Shown here: in pieces, positions 45,700 to 53,798 of the stretch
How positions within the stretch are numbered: the first letter of the stretch is position 1
Layout: the number at the start of each line of letters is the position of its first letter
NCBI GenBank assembly: GCA_963798795.1
Contig: CAWCUZ010000002.1
Location: 372,001-436,000, forward strand
DNA length: 64,000 nucleotides
Reading direction: 5' to 3'
Source: CAWCUZ01 sp963798795
Lineage (GTDB): Bacteria > Acidobacteriota > Vicinamibacteria > Vicinamibacterales > SCN-69-37
Position numbers and translations under genes: made by a program
The notes under the pieces: model-generated
What the model saw: the letters and a program-made list of their open reading frames with translations, nothing else
The model's database searches: none
What the model was told of the DNA's origin: nothing

Positions 45700-46861
45700 A
45701 TGGACACACGGACACTCGCGGCGGTGGCGGTACTGGCGCTGGCGGCGGCGCCGATTTGGGGCGCCCAGGGACGGCCGCGCGCGCGCGATCTCGGCATCGC
45801 GCCGGGCGCCGGCGCGCCGGGCCCGCTCGATGCCATCACCGACGTGGCCGGCGTGCGCGTCGGACACGTCACGCTGGTCGAGGGTGACGACGTCCGGACA
45901 GGCGTGACGGCCATCGTCCCGGCCGACGGCAACATCTTCCGCGACAAGGTGCCAGGCGGAGTCTTCGTCGGGAACGCGTTCGGGAAGCTCGCCGGTTCGA
46001 CGCAGGTGCAGGAGCTCGGCACGATCGAAACGCCCATCGTCCTGACCAATACGCTGTCGGTCGGCGCCGCGGTCGAAGCCGTAGTGCGCTGGACGCTCGA
46101 TCAGCCGGGCAACGAGAACGTCCGGTCCGTGAACGCGGTGGTCGGCGAAACGAATGACGGCACGCTCAACGACATTCGCGGGCAGCACGTCACGCGCGCA
46201 CACGTCATGGCGGCCATCGAAAACGCGAAGACCGGCCCGGTGGCCGAAGGCGCCGTCGGCGCGGGTACCGGAACCATCGCGTTCGGGTGGAAGGGCGGCA
46301 TTGGCACGTCCTCGCGTCTCGTCCGGCGGCCGGGAGGCGGAATCCGAGGCCGCGGCCGATCGCTGGACCGTCGGCGTGCTCGTCCAGACGAACTATGGTG
46401 GACGCCTCACGATCGCCGGCGTGCCGGTCTGGCGTGAGCTGGCGCCGGGCGGCCGGGGAGGCGGCGGCGCCGCGGATCCATCGGGCTCAGCCGACGGGTC
46501 GTGCATGATCGTGGTCGCAACCGACGCCCCGCTCGACGCGCGCGACCTCGACCGGCTGGCCGCGCGGGCGGTCTTCGCCCTCGCGCGCACGGGCTCGACC
46601 TACTCGAACGGCAGCGGCGATTTTGCGATTGCGTTCTCGACGGCCGCGGAGAATCGCGTCTCGCCGGGCGCCGCGCCGCAGAGCCGGACGTTCCTGCCGA
46701 CCGATGGTGTTTCCGCGCTGTTCGAAGCGACACTCGACGCAACCGAGGAAGCGGTCTACAACTCGCTGCTGCAGGGGACTGACGTGTCGGGCAACGGTCG
46801 CACCGCGCGAGCGCTGCCGGTCGATCGATTGCAGGAGCTGCTTCGCAAATACGGCCGGTAG
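45700..46861 (+). CDS. P1-family (DmpA/S58) aminopeptidase, exported (one frameshift)
   Basis: About 387 residues when joined. A signal peptide ('LAAVAVLALAAAPIWGAQG') precedes the Ntn-like fold with 'ITDVAGVRVGHVTLVEGDD', 'NTLSVGAAVEAVVRWTLDQ' and 'EGAVGAGTGTIAFGWKGGIG'. The autocleavage and nucleophile site is 'GSCMIVVATDAPLDARDLDR'. A one-base indel near 46320 splits the gene; each half is otherwise intact. DmpA-like enzymes release D- or L-amino acids or beta-amino acids from peptides. Confidence 0.88.
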
Positions 46862-47006
46862 CGGTTCCAGGTTCGCCGAGCGGTGTCCGAAACCGCGACA
46901 CGCGACCGGTTCCGCGGTTCCCGATTCTGCCCTTGGACCGTCGTGCCCCGCTTCTTGCAAGAGGTCCCTGCGGGTTCCAGCTCCCGCGGCTCTCAGGAGA
47001 AGCGCC

Positions 47007-47669
47007 ATGAGACTCCGCCTGTCGTCCAGGTTCTCCGTTATCGCGTTTGCACTGCTGATTCTGAGCGCCGGCGCAGGTGCCGCGATCACTGCGGCCTACT
47101 CGAGCGCGGCGCCCAAGATCGCGTCCGTCTCGCCCCGCGAACCCATGCGCAGCACGGCTCCGCTGATGTTGACCGTGAACGGCGCGGGATTCGCCGAGGG
47201 CCTCACGCTCGACATCACAGCGCCCGACGGCAACGTCCGCTCGTACGCGGGCAATGCCATTCAGCAGCCGAGCGAGTCGTCGTTCAGCGTGACGGTGCAT
47301 TTCGACCAGGCCGGCGCCTACAGCCTGGTCGTGACCAACCCGAGCGGTGAAGCGTCCGCGCCGTTCGTGCTCCAGGTGGGCGCCCAGGCTCCGGGGCCGA
47401 CGATCGACCAGGTCGAACCGAACACCGTGAACAAGAGCCCGCACGCCCAGGCCGTGCGCGTGACCGGCACCCGGTTCGAAGCGGGCCTGACGGTTTCGGT
47501 GAGCGCGCCCACGGGAGACGTGCAGACCGTGCGCGGCGAGGACATCAGCAACGTGTCGCCGAACGCGTTCGACGCCCGCGTCGTGTTCGACGTGGAAGGG
47601 CAGTACTCACTCGTGGTCGTCAATCCGTCTGGACGGTCGTCGAATCCAGTCACCGTCACCGTCAAGTGA
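47007..47669 (+). CDS. secreted protein with two IPT/TIG-like immunoglobulin domains
   Basis: A 220-residue protein with AGGAG 7 bases before ATG 47007 and a signal peptide to about residue 28. Two similar domains follow (about 35-120 and 125-218), each ending 'YSLVVTNPSGEASAPF' or 'YSLVVVNPSGRSSNPV' and starting near 'APLMLTVNGAGF' or 'HAQAVRVTGTRF', the IPT/TIG pattern. It is probably an adhesive or structural envelope protein. Confidence 0.78.
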   Translation: MRLRLSSRFSVIAFALLILSAGAGAAITAAYSSAAPKIASVSPREPMRSTAPLMLTVNGAGFAEGLTLDITAPDGNVRSYAGNAIQQPSESSFSVTVHFDQAGAYSLVVTNPSGEASAPFVLQVGAQAPGPTIDQVEPNTVNKSPHAQAVRVTGTRFEAGLTVSVSAPTGDVQTVRGEDISNVSPNAFDARVVFDVEGQYSLVVVNPSGRSSNPVTVTVK

Positions 47670-47699
47670 TCGGGGATCACGCGATCGCCAAGTCACGAG

Positions 47700-49631
47700 T
47701 CAATAGTCGGTGATTCGTCCGGGCGGCCAGGCTGCCCTGAGGGCGTTGGCGATCGCCACGATGTCGATGACCTCCTGGGCGAGGGCGCCGGCGACCGGTG
47801 TCAGAAAGCCCGCGGCGGCAATGGCCATGCCCGCCACGCTCAGCGCCATTCCGCCCACCGCGCTCTGGAGCGCGATGGTGCGCATGCGGCGGCCGATGTG
47901 GAGCAGTTCGTCCACCTTGAGCAGCGAGGTGTCGAGCACGACAATGCCCGCCGCTTCGGCGGTGATGTCGCTGCCCTGGCCAAATGCCACGCCGACGGTG
48001 GCGGCCGTGAGCGCAGGCGCATCATTGATCCCGTCGCCGAGGAACAAGGTGGGCGCTCGCCGAGTTTCCTCGCGGACGAGCGCCAGCTTCTGCTCCGGGG
48101 TCCGACCGGCGTACAGGTCGCCGATCCCCACCGCGTCGGCAAGGTGGCGCACTTCCGATTCGCGGTCGCCTGACACCAGCAGGACGCGCGCAAAGCGGTG
48201 CCGGACCGCGAGATGCCGGACAAACCGCGGGCTGTCGCGCCGGGGCTCGTCGCGGAATCGAAAGGTCGCCCCGTAGCGGCCGTCGATCAGGACGACGCAT
48301 TCCATGCCGCCAGTCGACTCCGGGACCTGTGCCGCGATTTCCGGCACGTCGGCGATCGCGCGGGCTCGGCTGGTCACGCCGACGGCACGCCCGGCGACGA
48401 GGCCCGTCAGCCCCTCACCCGGGCGTTCGTGCACTTCGGCCGCCTCATGCAGCGCCGCTCCCGCCTCGCGGGCCGCGTCGATGACGGCGCCTGCGAGCGG
48501 GTGCTTGGAGTACTGCTCGAGGCTCGCGACGAGACTCAGCACGTCGGGCTGCCGGACGCCCGGCGCGGTGATGACGCCGGTGAGGCCCGGCCGCCCGTAC
48601 GTCAGGGTTCCGGTCTTGTCGAAGATGACGACGCGGCAGGTCGCGATGCGTTCGAGGGCCGCGGGGTCCTTGACGATGAGACCGCGGCGTGCGGCGAGCG
48701 AGATCGAGCCGATGATCGCCACCGGAATCGCAATGAGCAGCGGACACGGCGTGGCGACGACGAGGACGGCGAGAAAGCGGACCGGGTCGCCGCTCACGAT
48801 CCAGGCGCTGGCCGCCAGCGCCACGGCCACCGGCGTGTACACGGCGCCGAGCTGGTCGCCGAGGCGGCGCAGCCGGGGCCGCCGCCGTTCCGATTCGCGC
48901 ATGACCTCCATGATCTTGGCGTAGCGGGAATCGACGGCGCACCGCTCGGCCCGGATCGTCAGCGCGGCGCCGCCATTGACGGCGCCCGACAGGACCGCGG
49001 CGCCGGGCGTCTTGGAAATGACGTAGGGCTCGCCCGTCAGATACGACTCGTCCATCGCGCCGTGCCCCGCCACGACGACGCCGTCCACCGGACAGATTTC
49101 GTGCGGCAGGACGACCAGCTCGTCGCCCACGACGACGTCGTCCAGCGTCACGTCGATGAGGTCGCCGCCGCGTTGCCGATGGGCCCGCGACGGCATCCGG
49201 CGCGCGAGCGCGTCGAGCGCCGACGCCGCGTTCCGGACGGCGTAGTTCTCGAGCGCTTCGCCGCCCGACAGCATCAGCACGACCAGCGTCCCCGCCAGGT
49301 ACTCGCCGAGCAGCACGGACGTGACGATGGACAGACCCGCGAGCAGGTCGGAGCCGAACTCGCCGCGGGTAACCTTCAGGATGAGGTCGATGACGAGGGG
49401 CACGCCGCCGAACAGCAGCGCCGCCGCCAGCGGCCAGGTGTGCGCCGGCAGTCCGTACACCATCCGGGCGCCGCCCGCGCCGGCGCCGAACCTCAACAGC
49501 ACGTGAACCGCGATCGCGGCCACGGCGAGCAGGGCGACACGCCCCTGCGTGTGACGGGCCAGCGGCGCGAATCGAGCTGCCGGAGGGTCGGCCTGCGTCG
49601 GGTCCGGCGCGACGCGGGTATCATCGTGCAT
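47700..49631 (-). CDS. P1B-type heavy-metal translocating ATPase with TPCP motif
   Basis: A 643-residue pump without an N-terminal HMA domain. The phosphorylated Asp is D338 ('FDKTGTLTYG'); other motifs are 'MDESYLTGEPYVIS', 'EQYSKHPLAGAVI' (HP locus) and 'LGDGINDAPALTAATVG'. The ion-binding helix has 'VVATPCPLLIAIP' (294-298 TPCPL) in place of CPC or SPC. The TPC form marks the small P1B-5 group, for which nickel or iron has been proposed. An AAGGAG box precedes ATG 49631. Regulator and chaperone genes are not adjacent. Confidence 0.92.
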   Translation of the reverse strand: MHDDTRVAPDPTQADPPAARFAPLARHTQGRVALLAVAAIAVHVLLRFGAGAGGARMVYGLPAHTWPLAAALLFGGVPLVIDLILKVTRGEFGSDLLAGLSIVTSVLLGEYLAGTLVVLMLSGGEALENYAVRNAASALDALARRMPSRAHRQRGGDLIDVTLDDVVVGDELVVLPHEICPVDGVVVAGHGAMDESYLTGEPYVISKTPGAAVLSGAVNGGAALTIRAERCAVDSRYAKIMEVMRESERRRPRLRRLGDQLGAVYTPVAVALAASAWIVSGDPVRFLAVLVVATPCPLLIAIPVAIIGSISLAARRGLIVKDPAALERIATCRVVIFDKTGTLTYGRPGLTGVITAPGVRQPDVLSLVASLEQYSKHPLAGAVIDAAREAGAALHEAAEVHERPGEGLTGLVAGRAVGVTSRARAIADVPEIAAQVPESTGGMECVVLIDGRYGATFRFRDEPRRDSPRFVRHLAVRHRFARVLLVSGDRESEVRHLADAVGIGDLYAGRTPEQKLALVREETRRAPTLFLGDGINDAPALTAATVGVAFGQGSDITAEAAGIVVLDTSLLKVDELLHIGRRMRTIALQSAVGGMALSVAGMAIAAAGFLTPVAGALAQEVIDIVAIANALRAAWPPGRITDY

Positions 49632-49713
49632 GTCGCTCCTTCGTTCGGCGCGGGTCGATGACGCCGGGCGGCACCCGTTCATTGTGGCAGAGGGCGCGGG
49701 GAGGCGCCCTGTG

Positions 49714-50637
49714 ATGACGTCATTCACCTGTTCGCGCCGCCGGTTTCTCGGCGCCTCCGCCGCGGTGCTGGCCGGCGGAGCCATCGGCCGCCCGCTCGCC
49801 GCCGGCGGCTGGCGACAGACCCCAGCCTTCACGCCCCGATTCACCTCGGTCCGGCGCAATGTCGGCGTCTACACCGGCCGCGGCGGCACGATCGGGTATC
49901 TCGTCTCGCCTGACGCCGTCGTCATCGTCGACACGCAGTATCCCGATTCGGCGGGCGCGTGCCTCGACGGGCTGACCGAGCGCACCGGCGGCCGGCGGAT
50001 CGACGTCGTCTTCAACACGCACCACCATGCGGACCACACCGGCGGCAATCCCGTGTTCGAGCCTGCGGCGCAGACGATCGTCGCGCAGTCGCGGGTCCCG
50101 GATCTTCAGCGCCAGGCGGCGGCTCAGGCGGTCTCGCCGGCCGCACAGGTGTATGCGGACGCCACGTTCGAGGGCGCCTGGAACCGGGCGATGGGCGACG
50201 AGGTCGTTCACGCGCGAACGTTCACGCCAGCCCACACCGGCGGCGATGCCGTGGTGTATTTCGAAAAGGCCAATGTCGTGCACGTGGGCGATCTCGTGTT
50301 CAACCGGCTCCAGGCGTACGTCGATCGGCCGGGCGGCGCGTCGGCCGTGAACTGGATTGCCATGGTCGAACAAGTGGCGGCGGCCTACCCGGCCGACGCG
50401 ATCTACGTGTTCGGACACGCCGGCACGAAGTTCGACGTGACCGGCACGCGCGCCGATGTGCTGCTGATGCGGGACTATCTGACGGCGCTGGTCGAGTACG
50501 TGAAGAGGGCGGTGGCGGCCGGGACGCCGCGCGACACGGTGATCGCGTCGACCGCCGTGCTCGACGGGTTCCCCGACTACGGCCCGCTCTCTACACGGGC
50601 GCTGACCGGGACCTACGACGAGCTCGCCGGACGCTGA
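49714..50637 (+). CDS. Tat-exported metallo-beta-lactamase-fold hydrolase
   Basis: A 307-residue protein. 'SRRRFLGASAAVLAGGAIG' is a twin-arginine signal, and 'FNTHHHADHTGGNPVF' is the zinc motif HxHxDH; later ligands may be H at 'TPAHTGGD' and 'YVFGHAG'. It resembles the class of exported MBL hydrolases acting on small organic substrates, not clinical beta-lactamases. The 3' end overlaps the convergent NYN gene by 25 bases. Confidence 0.88.
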   Translation: MTSFTCSRRRFLGASAAVLAGGAIGRPLAAGGWRQTPAFTPRFTSVRRNVGVYTGRGGTIGYLVSPDAVVIVDTQYPDSAGACLDGLTERTGGRRIDVVFNTHHHADHTGGNPVFEPAAQTIVAQSRVPDLQRQAAAQAVSPAAQVYADATFEGAWNRAMGDEVVHARTFTPAHTGGDAVVYFEKANVVHVGDLVFNRLQAYVDRPGGASAVNWIAMVEQVAAAYPADAIYVFGHAGTKFDVTGTRADVLLMRDYLTALVEYVKRAVAAGTPRDTVIASTAVLDGFPDYGPLSTRALTGTYDELAGR

Positions 50638-51968
50638 CGCCGCGGGCGCCCGCCGGATCGCGCACGGGTCCGCCGACGCGGCGCCGGCGGCGGTTCCTCC
50701 GGGGGCGCGGCGTCCGGCGGCGGTTCCTGGTGCTCTTCGGCCGCTTGAGGCACTGAGGCGTCAGCGCCAGGACTCCCGGCCCACACCTCGGTCGCCCGGG
50801 GCTGAAACCCCGGGCCTCCATCGGGCTCCGGCTCGGCTTCCGCCGCGGGCGCCGCGCGGGCGGCCGCCTGAAACACGCGGACGACGCCCTGCCGATCGCG
50901 CTCGAGGCGGATGGCGCCCGCCTTGTGCGCCGCGCGCAGCAGATCGGTCAGGCTCGCGAATCCGTACGCGCGCTCGTCGAACGACCCGTTCTGCTGCCGG
51001 AGCAGTTGCTTCACGTTGCGGAGATACAACGGCCAGCGCTTGACCTCGGCCGTCGAGAGAATCTGTTCGAACACGCGCACGCCGTCAGCCGGATTCCCTG
51101 CGGCCGGCACGGCCGAAGGAGCGTGGGTCAGGTCCGGCTCGCCAGCCGGCGCCGGCGGGCCGGTGTCGCCGGCTGGTTCGACCGCGTCGCTCGCCGCGTC
51201 GATCGGCGCAACGAGCCAGCCGCCGCGGCCCTGGTGCACCCGCAGCACGCCGGCGTCCTCGAGCTTCTGGACGAAGTCGCGGAACGATCCGGCGCCATAG
51301 GTCCGTTCGGAAAACGTCGAGTCGAGCTGGAGCAGCGTGGACTTGAGCAAGCCGAGCTGCGGCGAGACCTCGCGCTCGGAGAGCACCTTCAGCGCGCGCG
51401 TCACCAGCGGAATGGCCTGGTCGATCGGCGCGCGCTCGACCGCGGCTTCGCGGCCGGTCTGCCGGCGGCGCCTGGGCGAGGCGCCCGGGGACTGGGCGGC
51501 GCCAATCAGATTCTCGTAGGCAATGAACTCGTGGCAGTTGCGCTGCATGATGGCGCTGGTGAACTGCCGCCCGCCGACGACGAACACCTTCTTGTCGTAC
51601 TGCTTCAGCTTCTCCACCAGGCTGATGAAGTCGCTGTCGCCGCCGACGATCACGAACGCGTTGATGTGGGGGTGCGTGAACGCCATCTCGAGCGCGTCGA
51701 GCGCGAGGTTGATGTCGGCGCCGTTCTTGTCGCCGCCGGGCGTCAGGTTGCGCTGCACCATGCGGATGGCGTGCTGCGTGAGGTCGCGGCTGTAGCCGCC
51801 GGCGCGCTGCCAGTCGCTGTACGCCATCTTTGACACGACCTCTCCGCGCTCCTTGAGGGCCTCGAGGACGAGTCCCGCGTCGAACGAGCGGTTCAGGGTG
51901 GTGCGGACGCCGATTTCGACGTTGTCGAAATCGATGAAAACGGCCAGTCGGAAACGTTCGGCGGTCAA
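50613..51968 (-). CDS. NYN-domain ribonuclease-like protein with two LOTUS (OST-HTH) domains
   Basis: A 451-residue protein. The PIN/NYN nuclease fold (about 7-155) has the acidic residues D13, D15 ('AVFIDFDNVE') and D111, D113 ('IVGGDSDFIS'). LOTUS 1 is at about 183-255 ('SEREVSPQLGLLKSTLLQLD') and LOTUS 2 at about 297-367 ('RWPLYLRNVKQLLRQQNGSF'). The tail from 370 is Pro/Arg-rich and low complexity. The start TTG 51968 has GAGGAG 4 bases before it, closer than usual; other starts upstream lack conserved sequence. The combination resembles eukaryotic MARF1 and bacterial LabA-like proteins and suggests RNA cleavage directed by a structured-RNA-binding module. Confidence 0.85.
   Translation of the reverse strand: MTAERFRLAVFIDFDNVEIGVRTTLNRSFDAGLVLEALKERGEVVSKMAYSDWQRAGGYSRDLTQHAIRMVQRNLTPGGDKNGADINLALDALEMAFTHPHINAFVIVGGDSDFISLVEKLKQYDKKVFVVGGRQFTSAIMQRNCHEFIAYENLIGAAQSPGASPRRRRQTGREAAVERAPIDQAIPLVTRALKVLSEREVSPQLGLLKSTLLQLDSTFSERTYGAGSFRDFVQKLEDAGVLRVHQGRGGWLVAPIDAASDAVEPAGDTGPPAPAGEPDLTHAPSAVPAAGNPADGVRVFEQILSTAEVKRWPLYLRNVKQLLRQQNGSFDERAYGFASLTDLLRAAHKAGAIRLERDRQGVVRVFQAAARAAPAAEAEPEPDGGPGFQPRATEVWAGSPGADASVPQAAEEHQEPPPDAAPPEEPPPAPRRRTRARSGGRPRRQRPASSS
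50794..50815. repeat. GGCTTCAGCC palindrome inside the NYN gene tail
   Basis: gcccggggctgaaaccccgggc, with the same flanks as the copy at 33294 ('tcgcccgggg' and 'cgggcctcca'). It lies within codons about 384-392 of the NYN gene and adds low-complexity residues ('GFQPRATE'). Confidence 0.8.
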
Positions 51969-51976
51969 CGGACTCC

Positions 51977-52441
51977 TCAGGATTCGACGAGGGTCTTCAG
52001 ACGCGCCAGGTCGGCGCGCAGGATCTCGCGGATGGGTTCTTCGAGCGCCGCCGCGTCGCCGCCGGCGCCGCCGCCGATCGCACCACCGTCGCCGCGGTTC
52101 TGGATGCGGGCGGTGGACCCGCCGGGCGATCGCTGAATCTGGTAATTGACGATCCCCGTGAACGGACCGTCGCTCACGCGCAGCGTGAGCACATGCGGGA
52201 AGTGGACGGCCTCCACGGTCGTCGTCCACGTGACGGGCTGCCCGAACAGGCGGCCGGTGTGCCGCACGCGGGCGCCGGGCCGCAGGGCGTTGTCGACGAC
52301 CTCGACCAATCCGACCGACGTCATCCACTCCGGCTCGCGCGCCGGGTCGAACATCACGGCGGCGATGTCGGCCGGCGCCGCGGCGATCTCGACCGCCTCG
52401 CTCACGTCGAACACAGACCCGGGGGGCTTCACGTCCGTCAT
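51977..52441 (-). CDS. SRPBCC (START/Bet v 1-like) superfamily protein
   Basis: A 154-residue protein. 'EAVEIAAAPADIAAVMFDPA' and 'PGARVRHTGRLFGQPVTWTT' followed by 'FTGIVNYQIQRSPGGSTARI' are the pattern of the polyketide-cyclase/dehydrase-like family, which binds a hydrophobic ligand in a helix-grip fold. It is 8 bases upstream of the NYN gene, so the two are cotranscribed. The ligand is unknown. Confidence 0.8.
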   Translation of the reverse strand: MTDVKPPGSVFDVSEAVEIAAAPADIAAVMFDPAREPEWMTSVGLVEVVDNALRPGARVRHTGRLFGQPVTWTTTVEAVHFPHVLTLRVSDGPFTGIVNYQIQRSPGGSTARIQNRGDGGAIGGGAGGDAAALEEPIREILRADLARLKTLVES

Positions 52442-52557
52442 CGGACCATCGTGTCGCGTGTAGGCCCGGCGGGTCAACCGGATACGCCGTTCGCGCGGCA
52501 CGCCTCGAGCGCGTCCCGGCTGAAACACGCGAAGATGGCCGTCACCGCCGGCCGGCG

Positions 52558-53022
52558 CTACTTCAGCACGCGAATCGTCAGGCCGGATGATTGCCGGGCA
52601 TCGACGCTCGCTGAAATGGCGAGTGCATCAACGCGCTCGATGAACCGTGCATCAATCACCTGCCCCAGGTCCGGCCCCTCAAGGGCAGCGACTCGATAAC
52701 GTCCCATGGCGAGCGGGCCGCTGAAGAACCTGCCGTCGGTCGCCGGACGCACGATGCGGACCCTTTCGAGGTCCGGCGCCCTGAGAGCTGGCTCCTCCGG
52801 ATAGATGAGCACCGTGAAGCTCGTCGCTGGCCTGCCGTTCGCATCGACGAGCCGTCCGGCGAGCTCGTGCGGTTGCCTCGCCGCGTGGACCAGAAACGTC
52901 GAGGTCCCACCGTGCTCGGGGATGGCCAACAGGTCTCGTGTCGGCGCGCCGTCGCCGAGATGGACGGATTCGACAAACCAGTCTGGCGCGTCATTGTGCC
53001 GGCGTTCGAGCACGGTGACGGC
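52558..53022 (-). pseudogene. C-terminal remnant of a carboxypeptidase-regulatory-like secreted protein
   Basis: The frame carries about 150 residues: 'APDWFVESVHLGDGAPTRDL', then 'ELAGRLVDANGRPATSFTVL' and 'SGPLAMGRYRVAALEGPDLG'. The phrases 'GRLVDANGRP' and 'PLAMGRYRVAA' are typical of CarboxypepD_reg repeats near the C-termini of secreted acidobacterial proteins. No start codon or signal peptide precedes it; instead it abuts, out of frame, the truncated DsbA-like gene at about 53022. The 116 bases between it and the SRPBCC start hold nothing recognisable. Confidence 0.6.
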
Positions 53023-53632
53023 GTCCCCGTGAGCCCCAACCGCGCCGCCTCCGCTGCGTGCGCCGCCACCTCTCGAGCAGCGCTCCCGTCCGCCATGCAC
53101 GCTCGCCATGCCTCAAGGTCGAGGCCTGCGGCGGTCGCATGACGCTCAAGCGCGGCCTCGTCGAGCGCCTGTCTGTTGGCGAACAGCACATCGTGCAGCT
53201 CCCAGAACCGTTCCTGCGCGGCGGCACACACCGCCGCCTCGGCGGCGCGGGTCGCATGCGGATGGAGCGCAGCCAGCGGCAGGTGCCGGTACACCAGCGC
53301 GACCTTGCCCGTCTCCACGTACTGGCGCTTGATCACTTGGAGCGAGCCCATTTCAAATGCGGCGCAGTACGGGCACTCGTGATCCGAATACTCGATCAGG
53401 ACGACCGGCGCCTCGGCGCTCCCACGACGCGGCGTTCCGCTGATCGACAGCGGTTCGGCAGGAATGGCGATTGGCGGCTGAACGGTGAGCGTCGTCGGGG
53501 TACAACCGCCAGCGTCGGTATCAGCATGACTCCGACCCGCGCCAGCGCGCCAGGCCAGAGCGTCTGGATAAAGTAGATTACGGCGACGACGACCAGAGCG
53601 GCATTCGCGCCAAATTGGACCCGGCGGTGCAT
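53023..53632 (-). pseudogene. DsbA/thioredoxin-like oxidoreductase, truncated
   Basis: ATG 53632 has GGGGGAGG 6 bases upstream and a membrane anchor ('QFGANAALVVVAVIYFIQTL'). After a frame change near 53510 comes 'EAPVVLIEYSDHECPYCAAF' with active-site CPYC, then 'VALVYRHLPLAALHPHATRA' and 'ARLGLTGTP', after which the normal cis-Pro continuation is absent. The last 35-45 residues expected for DsbA are missing, replaced by the unrelated frame described in the previous entry. It was probably a periplasmic thiol oxidase. It is divergent from the sigma-like gene at 53799. Confidence 0.72.
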
Positions 53633-53798
53633 CGACTCGCCTCCCCCCGCTCGTGCGTTGCTGTTGACTTAGACCCACAAGCCGTGCAGGCTGCACAGCC
53701 TCGCAGCAGAGTGCGTTCAAGTCCCAAACTGTCATATTGCCGGGAAGTCCGAGCGGGAGGCAGAATCGAACTCTCGCAAAGATCCGCAGGAGGCCCCG

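Noticed and set aside
42633..45887. A plus-strand frame of about 1080 codons opposite the S9 peptidase
   Set aside because: Antisense to an intact gene with a full catalytic triad; no recognisable motif.
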